Assembly: GCA_029553375.1 (NCBI GenBank)
Contig: JAKPCH010000059.1
Span: 34,191 to 98,190 of the forward strand
Length of the DNA stretch: 64,000 nt
Source of the DNA: Deltaproteobacteria bacterium
Lineage (GTDB): Bacteria > Desulfobacterota > Syntrophia > Syntrophales > UBA8958
Direction: 5' to 3'
Part shown: positions 1 through 9,474 of the stretch, piece after piece
Position numbering within the stretch: position 1 is the first letter of the stretch
Layout of the letters: each line of letters opens with the position of its first letter
The notes under the pieces: model-generated
What the model saw: the letters and a program-made list of their open reading frames with translations, nothing else
The model's database searches: none
Told to the model about the DNA's origin: nothing
Made by a program: the position numbers and the translations under genes

Positions 1-726
1 GCGGCGACCCGGAGTCACCTTGACGGCCTGCCGGCGTATCTCCCCCAGGGTGACCTCGCGCTCCTTCACCCCCCCCTCGTCCCGCCACCGGGCGAGGATC
101 GGCGTCTCGGGGGGGTACCCCTTCACGATCCCCTCCTTCACCTCGTTGAGCCACGGCCCCGTGTCGAAACCCATCTCCCTCAGGACGTTCTTCTTGATAT
201 TGACGTGCTGGCGCTCCTCGAAGGAGAAGGCCAGGGAGGGTATCTTGTGGTCGAGAAACGCGCGGCGGACAAGGAACAGACCCTCGTCCACGAGGACGTC
301 GTCGTCGGCCTCCCACCCCCCCTCGTCCTCCCGCACGAACCCCGTCCGGCACTGGAAGAGGGCCCGGCGGCGGCCCCGGCCGGGGTCCGTCTCCGTGACG
401 GTGAAGACGAAATCGTTGGTGTAATGGAGGACGAGATTCCAGCTGTACGCCCCCAGGCGCCTCTGGACCTGGTCGATGAAACCGGGGGGGCCGAAGAGGG
501 AGATGCGGCGGTCCCGGCCCAGGCAGAGGCGGACGAGGTGGTCGAACCCGATGAAGTGGTCCATGTGGGTGTGGGAGACGAAGACGTAATCGACCTTGAG
601 GATCTTCCGGGCGGGGAGGGGGTGGAGGTCCCCCAGGTCGAAGAGGATGGCCCGGCGCCGGTGCTTGAACTCCAAGAAGACGGCGGGGTCGCCGAAGGGG
701 TCGTTGACGAGGGAGACGCTGAACAC
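1..726 (-). CDS. MBL-fold metallohydrolase (ribonuclease Z-like), C-terminus cut by window edge
   Basis: Minus-strand reading from GTG at 726 gives VFSVSLVNDPFGDPAVFLEFKHRRRAILFDLGDLHPL...VFVSHTHMDHFIGFDHL; HTHMDH metal-binding motif; AAGGAGGTG SD upstream. The listed ORF 180..734 is in the wrong frame. Confidence 0.75.
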   Translation of the reverse strand, partial: MFSVSLVNDPFGDPAVFLEFKHRRRAILFDLGDLHPLPARKILKVDYVFVSHTHMDHFIGFDHLVRLCLGRDRRISLFGPPGFIDQVQRRLGAYSWNLVLHYTNDFVFTVTETDPGRGRRRALFQCRTGFVREDEGGWEADDDVLVDEGLFLVRRAFLDHKIPSLAFSFEERQHVNIKKNVLREMGFDTGPWLNEVKEGIVKGYPPETPILARWRDEGGVKEREVTLGEIRRQAVKVTPGRR

Positions 727-730
727 GGCC

Positions 731-1528
731 TCACACCTCCTTAAGGAGGCCGAGGACCTCGGCGACGCTGGCCGAAACGGCCCCCGCCACGACATCGCCC
801 TCCCAGGGCGGGGAGGGGAGGCGGAAGAAGACGATCTCGGGCCTCAGACCGAAGACCCTCCCGACGGCCTCCCCCACGGCGCGGCGCCGCCTCGGGACGT
901 CCCGCGGGTCTGCGTAGGCCTCGTTGGCCCCGAAATCGTCCACCACCACGATCCTCCGCACCCCCCCCAGGGGGAGAAAAGAGCGGCACGCCTCCCAGAA
1001 CCCCTCGCTCTCCTTGGGGAAACCGAGATCGGCGGAATTGGCCACCGCCAGGGGAGGTCCGCCTTTGCGCCCCCAGTCCCTCACCGCCGCCCCCGCGAGC
1101 CCGAGGGCCGCAAGGTGGCCCAGGATGGCCCCCGTGGCCTCGGCGTAGTGATCCGTGGCGACGAGGAGGAAGAGGCCCGGCCGCCGCGCCGGTTCCGTCA
1201 GGAGGGGGAGCCACGCCTCCTCGATGGTCGAGGCGGCGAGGTATCGACCGACGAAGGTCCCGGCGGCCCGGCGCAGTTCCTCGCCGTCGCCGTCCTCCCC
1301 CCCGAGGGCGGCGACGATGGCGCCCCCATAACCGAGGGCGGTAGTGGTGGCCTCCTGCCACGTGGGCCTCACGACCCGGGCGAAGAGGGACGCCCCGTCC
1401 TTCACCCCCTGGGCGGCGAGACCGGAGGCCCTCAGCTCCCCCTCGAGACGGTGGGGTAGGGCGAAGAGGGCCGCCGCGCAACTGAGGGTCCCCGAGTAAT
1501 CGACGATGACGAGGCTCCGGCAGGTCAT
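731..1528 (-). CDS. hypothetical protein
   Basis: 265 aa ORF between same-strand genes; no family recognised with certainty. Confidence 0.6.
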   Translation of the reverse strand: MTCRSLVIVDYSGTLSCAAALFALPHRLEGELRASGLAAQGVKDGASLFARVVRPTWQEATTTALGYGGAIVAALGGEDGDGEELRRAAGTFVGRYLAASTIEEAWLPLLTEPARRPGLFLLVATDHYAEATGAILGHLAALGLAGAAVRDWGRKGGPPLAVANSADLGFPKESEGFWEACRSFLPLGGVRRIVVVDDFGANEAYADPRDVPRRRRAVGEAVGRVFGLRPEIVFFRLPSPPWEGDVVAGAVSASVAEVLGLLKEV

Positions 1529-1546
1529 GGGAGGTCGTGACGAGGT

Positions 1547-2929
1547 CTATTTGGTCTCCGCGATCCTCTGGAGGGGCTCCACCATCTTCTTCTTGATCTC
1601 CTTGAGGAAGCGCCTGCGGAAGGCGGGGATGCGCAGGAGGGTCATCATGACGAGATTGCGCATCCGCGTCCGGTAGCGTCCCTGGGGGAAGTCGTAGAGA
1701 CGGTTCTTTACGTAGTAACGGTGGTCCGCCTGGAAGACGAAGCGGAGATCCCCGTAGATCTCGTCGCGGAAGATCTTGTGCCCCCCCACGCCGAGGAAGG
1801 TCATGGGGGGCCGGTAAGCGGCCGTCCGGGGGTCGACGAGGCGGCGGGCCGTCTCCCCCAGGAGGGCGTCGATGACCTCACCGTCTTGGGCCTCGTCCGT
1901 GACGAAACCCACGGGGTTGACCTCCTCGAACTCGGCGTAGGCGCTGAGGATCTCCCTCAGGTTGGGGAGGTGACCCAGGGGGCCGGAGACGAGGTAGGCC
2001 AGTCTCTTCCCCGTCAGGGTGGGGACGTGGGTGTTGTAGAAGGAGCGGTCGAAGAAGGCCTTCCAGCGCGCCGACAGATAGCGGTCATGGACGGCCCCGG
2101 CCAAGACGAGGGCGTCGGCCTTCTTGACCTTGTGCTCGTAGAAGTCGATGTACCCGTCCCGCCCCAGGTACTGGCAGGTGTTGTCGAGGCCGCAGCGGCA
2201 GCAGCCCAGACACCCCCCCTTGATGTCGATCTGGGCCAGGTCGAAGACCTCCGCCCCCCCGCCCAGGTAGGAGACCAGGCCCGCCACCATGGCGTCGACG
2301 TTCCCCCCGGGGGGGCGGCCGTCCTTGACGACGAGGACCCTCATCCCCCCCGTGTTCAGGGTCTCGGCGGGGGGTGACGGGCGGTAGGTGAAGGGGGCGC
2401 CTTCGGGGAGGGGGGGGTGAACCCGGGCCGTGGGGGCGCGGCGACGGGCGGCGTCGAGGAAAGAGTCGAAGAAGGTCAGCCACCGTTCCCGTTCCCTCCG
2501 GCGGGCCAGGTCGTACATGGCCGCCGAGTACCCCCCCACGTAGGCCATGCCCAGGTCGTCGCAGATGCCGTGGATGTAGGCGTGGGCCGTGTGATCGAAG
2601 AAATGGACGGACGTCGAGACGGCGGCCGCGTACTTCCCCGCGAAGGCACCCCGGCCGCCGCGTTCGAAGACGAGCTCGATGAAGCGCTTATACTGGGAGC
2701 AGACGAGCATGTAGTAGAGGGGGAAGGCCCAGACGACGCCGTCGGCCTTCCCGACGGCGTCCATGACGGCGGCGAAGGCCCCCTCGTCCCTCTCGAGGCG
2801 GTGGATGCCCTGGGCGGGGTGGAGGTAACGGAAACGGTGGCCGGGGAATTTCCGCTCGGCGAAACGGAGGTACTGGAGGGTCACGCCCAACTCCCCCTTG
2901 GGGCTGCCGTTCAGGACCACGATCTCCAT
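1547..2929 (-). CDS. NAD(P)H-dependent FMN reductase-like protein with two flavodoxin-like domains
   Basis: MEIVVLNGSPKGELG N-terminus; second domain MRVLVVKDGRPPGGNVDAMV...GGCLGCCRCGLDNTCQY. Confidence 0.75.
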   Translation of the reverse strand: MEIVVLNGSPKGELGVTLQYLRFAERKFPGHRFRYLHPAQGIHRLERDEGAFAAVMDAVGKADGVVWAFPLYYMLVCSQYKRFIELVFERGGRGAFAGKYAAAVSTSVHFFDHTAHAYIHGICDDLGMAYVGGYSAAMYDLARRRERERWLTFFDSFLDAARRRAPTARVHPPLPEGAPFTYRPSPPAETLNTGGMRVLVVKDGRPPGGNVDAMVAGLVSYLGGGAEVFDLAQIDIKGGCLGCCRCGLDNTCQYLGRDGYIDFYEHKVKKADALVLAGAVHDRYLSARWKAFFDRSFYNTHVPTLTGKRLAYLVSGPLGHLPNLREILSAYAEFEEVNPVGFVTDEAQDGEVIDALLGETARRLVDPRTAAYRPPMTFLGVGGHKIFRDEIYGDLRFVFQADHRYYVKNRLYDFPQGRYRTRMRNLVMMTLLRIPAFRRRFLKEIKKKMVEPLQRIAETK

Positions 2930-3136
2930 CTCCCGCCTCCCTGCGCGAAGTTCGGGGGGAATCACCCCCGGTCTTGGGCCGTAAACCAATCGCCCCCCTT
3001 TGTCAAGGAAGGCAAGACGACGGCCGCCTGCGGACCCAGGGGCCCTCCCCGGGGCAACGGCACCACGGCGGCCTTGACAGGGACACATCGACCCTCTATG
3101 TTCTCACGGACGGCGCGCTTCCGGGAAAGGACGGGG

Positions 3137-4168
3137 ATGATAAGAGATCACGGGGCCAGGGGGTGGAACCTTCATTGTGTCTTCGGGCGACCCCTGGGCC
3201 TTTTCCTCCTCCTCGCGGTCTGTCTCCTCGTCTCCCCCGGTGAGGGCCTCCCCTCGCCGCCCGACGCCTACCGGGCGACCTTTCTCCCCCAATGGCTCCC
3301 CCAGGCCCAGTTCGCCGGTTTCTACGTGGCCCAGGCCAAGGGGTTCTACAAGGCCCGCGGCATCGATCTCACGATCCTCAAGGGGGGACCGGACCTCCCC
3401 GCCGGCCCCGCCCTGGCGGCGGGCCGGGCCGACTTCGTCACCCTGTTCCTTGCCGAGGCCCTGAAGCTCCGCGACCGGGGCCTTGACCTCGTCAACATCG
3501 CCCAGCTCGTCCAGCGCTCCGGCTTCATCCTCGTGGCGAACCGGCAGCGGGGGATCGTCCGGCCCGAGGACCTCAACGGCAAAAAGGTGAGTCTCTGGAC
3601 GGATTTCCAGACCCAGCCCCTGGCCTTCTTCAGGCGGTACGGCGTCGAGGTCCGGCCCGTCGTCCAGGGCTCCACGGTGAACCTCTTCCTCCGGGGGGGC
3701 GTGGACGCCGCCTGCGCCATGTGGTACAACGAATACCACACCATCCTCAGCGCCGGGATCGACGAGAACGAGCTGACGGTCTTCTTCTTCGACCGCCACG
3801 GCCTGAATTTCCCCGAGGACGGGATCTACGCCCGCCGGGAGACGTGCCTCAGGGAGCCGGAGCTCTGCCGCCGTTTCGTCGCGGCGACCCTCGAGGGTTG
3901 GGAGTACGCCTTCGGCCACCCCGAGGAGGCCCTTCAGATCGTCATGAAGGCCATGGAGGAGGCGAACGTCATGGGCAACCGGGTACACCAGCGCTGGATG
4001 CTGAACCGGATGCGGGACCTTATGGGGGTCGGTGACTCCGGGACCCCCCTGGGCGTCCTCCGGCGGGAGGACTACCGGCGGGTGGCCGAGGAACTGGAGA
4101 AAAACGGCCTCATCAAGGCCTCACCCCCCTACGGTGACTTTCATGTCCCCCTCCTTTCGCGGCCTTGA
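3137..4168 (+). CDS. NMT1/THI5-like ABC substrate-binding protein, exported
   Basis: Signal peptide then FLPQWLPQAQFAGFYVAQAKGFYKARGIDLTILKGGP; start re-chosen at ATG 3137. Confidence 0.8.
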   Translation: MIRDHGARGWNLHCVFGRPLGLFLLLAVCLLVSPGEGLPSPPDAYRATFLPQWLPQAQFAGFYVAQAKGFYKARGIDLTILKGGPDLPAGPALAAGRADFVTLFLAEALKLRDRGLDLVNIAQLVQRSGFILVANRQRGIVRPEDLNGKKVSLWTDFQTQPLAFFRRYGVEVRPVVQGSTVNLFLRGGVDAACAMWYNEYHTILSAGIDENELTVFFFDRHGLNFPEDGIYARRETCLREPELCRRFVAATLEGWEYAFGHPEEALQIVMKAMEEANVMGNRVHQRWMLNRMRDLMGVGDSGTPLGVLRREDYRRVAEELEKNGLIKASPPYGDFHVPLLSRP

Positions 4169-6107
4169 GATCCGCCCCCTGCGGGGCCTGGCCTGGCGCT
4201 TTTCCTTCCCCGTCCTCACGGCCGCGGCCTGCATCTTCCTCTTCGCCTTCGGGTACAGCTACTTCTACATCCGGAGTCTCATCCTGAACGACGCGGGCCG
4301 GGATGCCGAGAGCGTCACCATGGCCACGGTGAGCCGCGTCGAGGTCATCCTCAAGGGCGTGGAGCGGCCCCCCGCCTTCCTCGCCCGCCGCCTCGAGGGA
4401 ACGAAACCGCCCCTTAGGGAGATCCAGAGGCAGATCATCGATCTCCTCCAGACGAACCCCGAGATCTTCGGCTCCGCCGTGGCCTACGAACCTTACGGCT
4501 ACGACGAAAAATCCCTCTATTTCGCCCCCTACGTCTGCCGGAGCCCCTACGGGGGCCTCGCGCCCACCTTCCTCGGCGGGGACGACTACCGGTACTTCTA
4601 CCTCGACTGGTACCAGATACCGCGGGAACTGGGCCGGCCCGCGTGGAGCGAACCGTACCTCGACGAAGGGGGGGGCAACATCCTCATGGCCACCTACTCC
4701 GTCCCCTTCTACACCTGGCGGGAGGGGGAGCGGGCCTTCCTGGGCGTCGTCACCGCCGACATCTCCCTCCAGTGGCTCACCCAGGCCGTCCGGGACCTCA
4801 CGCCCTCCCAGGCGGGCTTCTCCTTCCTCGTCTCCCGAAACGGCGTCTTCGTCGCCCATCCCCGGGAGGAATACGTGATGCGCCAGAGCATCTTCAGCAT
4901 CGCCGAGGAACACGGCGACGGGGACCTGCGCCGGATCGGCCGGGAGATGATCGCCGGGGGGAAGGGTTTCGTGGAGCTGAAGGACTACTTCGCCGGGGAG
5001 CGGGCCTGGCTCTACTACGCCCCCCTGCCCTCCCTGGGCTGGTCCGTGGGCGTCGTCTTCCCGGCCCACAAGCTCTTCGCGGGCGTCCGCAAGCTGGCGG
5101 CCGTCACCCTCTTCCTCGGGGGGGCGGGATTCGTGGCCCTCCTTTTGGTCATCATCAGCGTCACCCGCGGCGTGACGCAACCCCTGGTCTGCCTCGCCGG
5201 GAAGGCCCGGGAACTCGCCGGGGGCAACCTGGACACGGAGGTCCCCGTCGTCTCCTCCCGGGACGAGGTGGCGGACCTGGCCCGTTCCTTCCGCGACATG
5301 AGGGACTCCCTGAAGGTCTACATCCGCGACCTCACCCGGACGACGGCGGCGAAGGAGCGGATCGAGAGCGAGCTGAAGATCGCCCGGTCGATCCAGATGA
5401 GCTTCCTCCCCCGCCGTTTCCCCCCCTTCCCCGAGCGGCGGGAGTTCAGGGTCTTCGCCGTCGTCGAACCGGCCCGGGAGGTGGGGGGGGACCTCTACGA
5501 CTTCTTTCTCCTGGAAGGGGGACGTCTCTTCTTCGCCGTGGGCGACGTCTCGGGCAAGGGGATGCCGGCGGCCCTCTTCATGGCCGTGACGAAGACCCTC
5601 CTCAAGGACGCGGCCTCCCGCTGCGGCACCCCCGAGGGCGCCCTCGGGAACCTCAACGACCGTCTCTGCGAAGACAACGAGGCGACGATGTTCGTCACCA
5701 TCGGCTGCGGGGTCCTCGCCTACGAAACGGGAGAAATGACCCTGGCCAGCGGGGGCCACAACCCCCCCGTCGTCGTCGCGGGCGGCCGGGCCTCCTTCGT
5801 CGACAACCCCCCGGGGATCCTCCTCGGCGTCCAGCCGGGGGCCGCCTACGGGACCGCGCGCCTCCGCCTGAGGCCCGGCGACCTCGTCATCCTCTACAGC
5901 GACGGCGTCACGGAGGCCATGAACGAACAGGGTGAGATGTTCTCCGAGGAGAGGCTCCTGGCGACGGTGGCCGCCCGCGCCGGGGGGACCCCCGAGGAGG
6001 TGGCGGGCGCCGTCCTGGCCGCCGTCAGGGGATTCGCCGGGGGGGCGCCCCAGTCGGACGACATCACGATCCTGGTCCTGCGCTACGACGGCCCGGGGGG
6101 GCCTTGA
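4143..6107 (+). CDS. SpoIIE-type PP2C serine phosphatase with extracellular dCache-like sensor and HAMP domain
   Basis: Two TM segments around a Cache-like domain; HAMP; ELKIARSIQMSFLPRRFPPFPE...GGDLYDFF...GDVSGKGMPAALFMA...SGGHNPP...YSDGVTEA; overlaps the preceding gene by 26 bp. Confidence 0.85.
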   Translation: MSPSFRGLEIRPLRGLAWRFSFPVLTAAACIFLFAFGYSYFYIRSLILNDAGRDAESVTMATVSRVEVILKGVERPPAFLARRLEGTKPPLREIQRQIIDLLQTNPEIFGSAVAYEPYGYDEKSLYFAPYVCRSPYGGLAPTFLGGDDYRYFYLDWYQIPRELGRPAWSEPYLDEGGGNILMATYSVPFYTWREGERAFLGVVTADISLQWLTQAVRDLTPSQAGFSFLVSRNGVFVAHPREEYVMRQSIFSIAEEHGDGDLRRIGREMIAGGKGFVELKDYFAGERAWLYYAPLPSLGWSVGVVFPAHKLFAGVRKLAAVTLFLGGAGFVALLLVIISVTRGVTQPLVCLAGKARELAGGNLDTEVPVVSSRDEVADLARSFRDMRDSLKVYIRDLTRTTAAKERIESELKIARSIQMSFLPRRFPPFPERREFRVFAVVEPAREVGGDLYDFFLLEGGRLFFAVGDVSGKGMPAALFMAVTKTLLKDAASRCGTPEGALGNLNDRLCEDNEATMFVTIGCGVLAYETGEMTLASGGHNPPVVVAGGRASFVDNPPGILLGVQPGAAYGTARLRLRPGDLVILYSDGVTEAMNEQGEMFSEERLLATVAARAGGTPEEVAGAVLAAVRGFAGGAPQSDDITILVLRYDGPGGP

Positions 6108-6510
6108 CGACGAGGGTGAGGATGTTCCGCCCCCCCTCGCGGCGATAGGCGACGACGTCCATGAGGCGCTTGATGAGGTAGATGCCGAGGCCCCCGGGCT
6201 GCCGCTCGTCGAGGCCCGCCCGGACGTCGGGATCCTCCCGGGCGAGGACGTCGAAGGGGATCCCCTCGTCCTCGATCTCGATGACCAGGTCGCCCTCGGC
6301 CGTCTCCCGGCAGGTGACGGTCACCTCGCCGGGACCCTCGGGGTAGGCGTAGGAGGCGATGTTGACGAGGGCCTCCTCCACGCAGAGCCCCACCTCCCCG
6401 ACCCGGCGCGGTTCATGCCCCCCCTCCTCCAGGCAGGAGGCGACGAAGGCCGAGAGGTCCCCCAGGGAGGACAAACTGGCCGGCGCCCTGAGGCGCCTGT
6501 CCCTCTCCAT
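6064..6510 (-). CDS. RsbW-like anti-sigma regulatory factor (HATPase_c)
   Basis: GLCVEEALVNIASYAYPEG...IEIEDEGIPFD...GGLGIYLIKRLMD. Confidence 0.85.
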   Translation of the reverse strand: MERDRRLRAPASLSSLGDLSAFVASCLEEGGHEPRRVGEVGLCVEEALVNIASYAYPEGPGEVTVTCRETAEGDLVIEIEDEGIPFDVLAREDPDVRAGLDERQPGGLGIYLIKRLMDVVAYRREGGRNILTLVVKAPPGRRSAGPGS

Positions 6511-6522
6511 GCCGAAAGCCCC

Positions 6523-6855
6523 TCAGAGGTTCTTCAGGGCCTCTTCCACGGTATCGTAGGCGCCGAAGATGGTCTCGAAACCCGAGATCTTGAAGACGTT
6601 CTTCGGTCCCCCCGTCAGGCCGGCGAAGACGACCCGGCCCTCCCGGGCCTTGAGGGCCTTGGCGAGGGCCAGGATGCTCCTCAGACCGGCGCTGCTGATG
6701 TACTCGAGGCCCCCCGTCTCCAGGATGAGGGTCTTTTCCCCCGCCGCCACGATCTCCGCCGCGGCCTGATCGAAATCGGGCGCCGTGACGGCGTCGATCC
6801 GCCCCCGCACCGAGGCGATCAGGACGCCCCCCTCCTTCCTTTTCTCTATCTCCAT
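6523..6855 (-). CDS. STAS-domain anti-anti-sigma factor
   Basis: MEIEKRKEGGVLIASVRGRIDAVTAPDFD...LETGGLEYISSAGLRSILALAK. Confidence 0.85.
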   Translation of the reverse strand: MEIEKRKEGGVLIASVRGRIDAVTAPDFDQAAAEIVAAGEKTLILETGGLEYISSAGLRSILALAKALKAREGRVVFAGLTGGPKNVFKISGFETIFGAYDTVEEALKNL

Positions 6856-7089
6856 ACCCTTACCTCCACGGTCCCCTCCCCCCGCCGGGGGCGACACATC
6901 CTCAAGAGAGTTCCCTTACCCTGTCACAATTCCCCTTGCCTTGTCAAAACGAACTTGGCCCACCGGCCGAGGGACAGGCCTTTCCTTTCGCCGCCGGCGG
7001 TGTTAGGGTGAGTTATGTATCATAGGCGCCGCCGGGGGAGGTCGGGCACGAGGACCTGCTTCCCCCGAGGGGCCGGGCGGGGAGAGGAC

Positions 7090-7866
7090 ATGAACGATCC
7101 GGGCGGCCGGGCGAGGGAGGGGGTGGTGACGAGGGAGATCGTCGCGAAGTCCGTCCTTTCCCCCTCGCGGGTCTACGACTACGTCGTCAACCCCTACCGG
7201 GGCTGCCAATTCGCCTGCGCCTACTGCTACGCCCGTTTCATGAGGCGCTTCACGGGCCACCGCGAGGCCTGGGGGGCCTTCGTGGACGTCAAGGTCAACG
7301 CCGCCCAACTCCTGAGGGGGGAACTGGCCAGGAAGAGGAGGGGCGAGGTCTGGGTGAGCGGTGTCTGCGACCCCTACCAGCCCCTCGAGGAGACCTACGG
7401 CGTCACCCGGGCCTGCCTCGAGGCCCTCCTGGGGCAAGGCTGGCCCGTGCGGGTCCAGACGAAGTCCGACCTGGTCCTGAGGGATCTGGATCTCCTCCGG
7501 GGGGGCGCCGACGTCGAGGTCGGCCTCTCCCTCTCCACGGCCGACGAGACGATCCGGCGGATCTTCGAGCCCCGGGCCCCGGCGACGGCCGTGAGGATCG
7601 AGGCCCTCGGGCGGCTACGGGCCGGGGGCGTGGGGACCTACGCCATGATCGCCCCCCTCCTCCCGGGGGCGGAGGGCCTGGTCCCCCTCCTGGCGGGCAA
7701 GGTGGATTACATCTACGTGGACCGGATGAACTACCACTACGCCCGCCCCCTCTACGGCCGCCACGGCCTCGAGGGATTCCTGAACGACGCCTACTTCCGG
7801 GAGCTGAAGGCCCTCCTGACCCGCCAGGCCCGCGAGGCGGCCATCCCCTGCCGCGTCCTGTTCTGA
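7090..7866 (+). CDS. radical SAM protein, SPL/Rv2578c-like family
   Basis: NPYRGCQFACAYCYARFMRR (CxxxCxxC) and WVSGVCDPYQPLE. Confidence 0.8.
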   Translation: MNDPGGRAREGVVTREIVAKSVLSPSRVYDYVVNPYRGCQFACAYCYARFMRRFTGHREAWGAFVDVKVNAAQLLRGELARKRRGEVWVSGVCDPYQPLEETYGVTRACLEALLGQGWPVRVQTKSDLVLRDLDLLRGGADVEVGLSLSTADETIRRIFEPRAPATAVRIEALGRLRAGGVGTYAMIAPLLPGAEGLVPLLAGKVDYIYVDRMNYHYARPLYGRHGLEGFLNDAYFRELKALLTRQAREAAIPCRVLF

Positions 7867-7933
7867 CCGACAGGCGCCGGGGAGAAACGGATCAGACTAT
7901 AGGTCAATACTGATATTTATTGACGATTTCCTT

Positions 7934-7981
7934 CGGTAATTTGATTAGGGCGAAATATCTCATAATCACTTTTAATTACCG
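7934..7981. repeat. inverted repeat/hairpin in AT-rich intergenic region
   Basis: CGGTAATT-TGATTA-(15 nt)-TAATCA-CTTTT-AATTACCG. Confidence 0.6.
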
Positions 7982-8145
7982 TTGGTTACAGAATTTGCCA
8001 ATGATTACCGCACTGTCCATATTCACCCAATGATTTCAATAATTTAACTTTGATTAGTGACTAATTTTCCGCCGCCGATCGGCGGGCCTGATGGGCAAAA
8101 TATCGGAAAATAATAGCAGTTTTATTGTGGATTGTGATGGTCCTG

Positions 8146-8175
8146 CCCGTCCCCGTCGGCGGCCGCAAGGACGGG
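8146..8175 (+). promoter_or_regulatory. GC-rich hairpin directly upstream of the RBS of the MFS gene
   Basis: CCCGTCC...GGACGGG ending about 10 nt before the SD. Confidence 0.35.
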
Positions 8176-8194
8176 GCGTAACGGGGGAGGAGCG

Positions 8195-9466
8195 ATGAAG
8201 GCAAGGCGGGGCGAGATCTGGGCCTGGGCCCTCTACGACTGGGGGAACTCGGCCTTCGCCACGACGGTCATGGCGGGTTTCTTCCCCCTCTTCTTCAAGA
8301 CCTACTGGGCCGGCGGGGCCGCCGCCCACGAGAGCACCCTCTACCTCGGCGCCGCCAATTCCCTGGCCGCCGTCCTCGTCGCCGCCGGCGCCCCCTTCCT
8401 CGGGGCCGCGGCCGACGGGGGAAGGATGAAGAAGAGGTTCCTCCTCCTCTTCGCGGCCCTCGGCGTCGCCGCCACGGCCGCTTTGGCCCTCGTCGGGGCG
8501 GGTCTGTGGCCCCTCGCCGCCGCCCTCTTCATTTTAGCCTCCCTCGGTTTTGCGGGGGGCAACATCTTCTACGACTCCCTCCTCCCCGGCCTCGCCTCCG
8601 GCCGGGAGGCCGATTACGCCTCCTCCCTCGGTTTCGCCCTCGGCTACCTCGGCGGCGGGGTCCTCTTCGCCGTCAACGTCCTGATGTACCTCCACCCCGG
8701 CCTTTTCGGCCTCCCCGACGAGACGGCGGCCGTCAGGGCCTCCTTCCTCACCGTGGCCCTCTGGTGGGGCCTCTTCTCCCTCCCCCTCTTCCTCCGGGTG
8801 AGGGAAAGGGGCGTCGGGGCGGCCCCCGGCCTCGGTGCGGCTTTTCCTCAGGGGTGGGCCCGCCTGCGGAGGACCTGCAGGGAGATCAAGAACCTGCGCG
8901 TCGTGGGCCTCTTTCTGGCCGCCTACTGGTTCTACATGGACGGGGTGGACACGGTGATCCGCATGGCCGTGGACTACGGGATGGCCGTCGGCCTGCCCCC
9001 GGGGGACCTCATCGCCGCCCTGTTGCTGGTCCAGTTCGTCGCCTTCCCCTGCACCCTCGCCTTCAACGGCCTGGCGGGGAAGACGGGACCCAAGGCCGCC
9101 CTCCTGGGGGCCGTCGCCGCCTACGGCCTCATCACCGTCGGCGGGGCCGCCATGACCCGCCCGTGGCACTTCTGGGCCCTGGCGTGCGCCATCGGGGCCT
9201 TCCAGGGGGGCATCCAGGCCATCAGCCGGAGCCTCTACGCCCGCCTCATACCCCCCGCCCGGGCAGGCGAGTTCTTCGGTTTCTACAACATGACGGGGAA
9301 GTTCGCCGCCGTCGTCGGCCCGGGGATGGTAGGGGCGGCGACGTACGTCACGGCGGACAACCGCCTCGGCATCCTCACCCTCCTCCTCCTCTTCGGGGCC
9401 GCCTTCGTCCTCCTCAGGGGGGTGGACGTCGCTGAGGGGGAGCGCCTGGCGAGGGAGGTCCTCTGA
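8195..9466 (+). CDS. MFS transporter, UMF1/Atg22-like family
   Basis: MKARRGEIWAWALYDWGNSAFATTVMAGFFPLFFKTYWA. Confidence 0.85.
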   Translation: MKARRGEIWAWALYDWGNSAFATTVMAGFFPLFFKTYWAGGAAAHESTLYLGAANSLAAVLVAAGAPFLGAAADGGRMKKRFLLLFAALGVAATAALALVGAGLWPLAAALFILASLGFAGGNIFYDSLLPGLASGREADYASSLGFALGYLGGGVLFAVNVLMYLHPGLFGLPDETAAVRASFLTVALWWGLFSLPLFLRVRERGVGAAPGLGAAFPQGWARLRRTCREIKNLRVVGLFLAAYWFYMDGVDTVIRMAVDYGMAVGLPPGDLIAALLLVQFVAFPCTLAFNGLAGKTGPKAALLGAVAAYGLITVGGAAMTRPWHFWALACAIGAFQGGIQAISRSLYARLIPPARAGEFFGFYNMTGKFAAVVGPGMVGAATYVTADNRLGILTLLLLFGAAFVLLRGVDVAEGERLAREVL

Positions 9467-9474
9467 GGCCGCGT

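Noticed and set aside
180-734. 184-aa minus ORF with Ser-rich translation
   Set aside because: Wrong frame; the MBL-fold reading in another minus frame is coherent.
2417-6000. Long antisense and alternative-frame ORFs such as 3104..3988(-), 4113..5759(-) and 4643..5935(+)
   Set aside because: Low-complexity R/G/P/E-rich translations lying opposite or within clear domain-bearing genes; a by-product of high GC content. The same applies to many other ORFs in the track (e.g. 12..13 kb, 17.1..19.2 kb, 40.8..42.4 kb, 45.8..47.7 kb).
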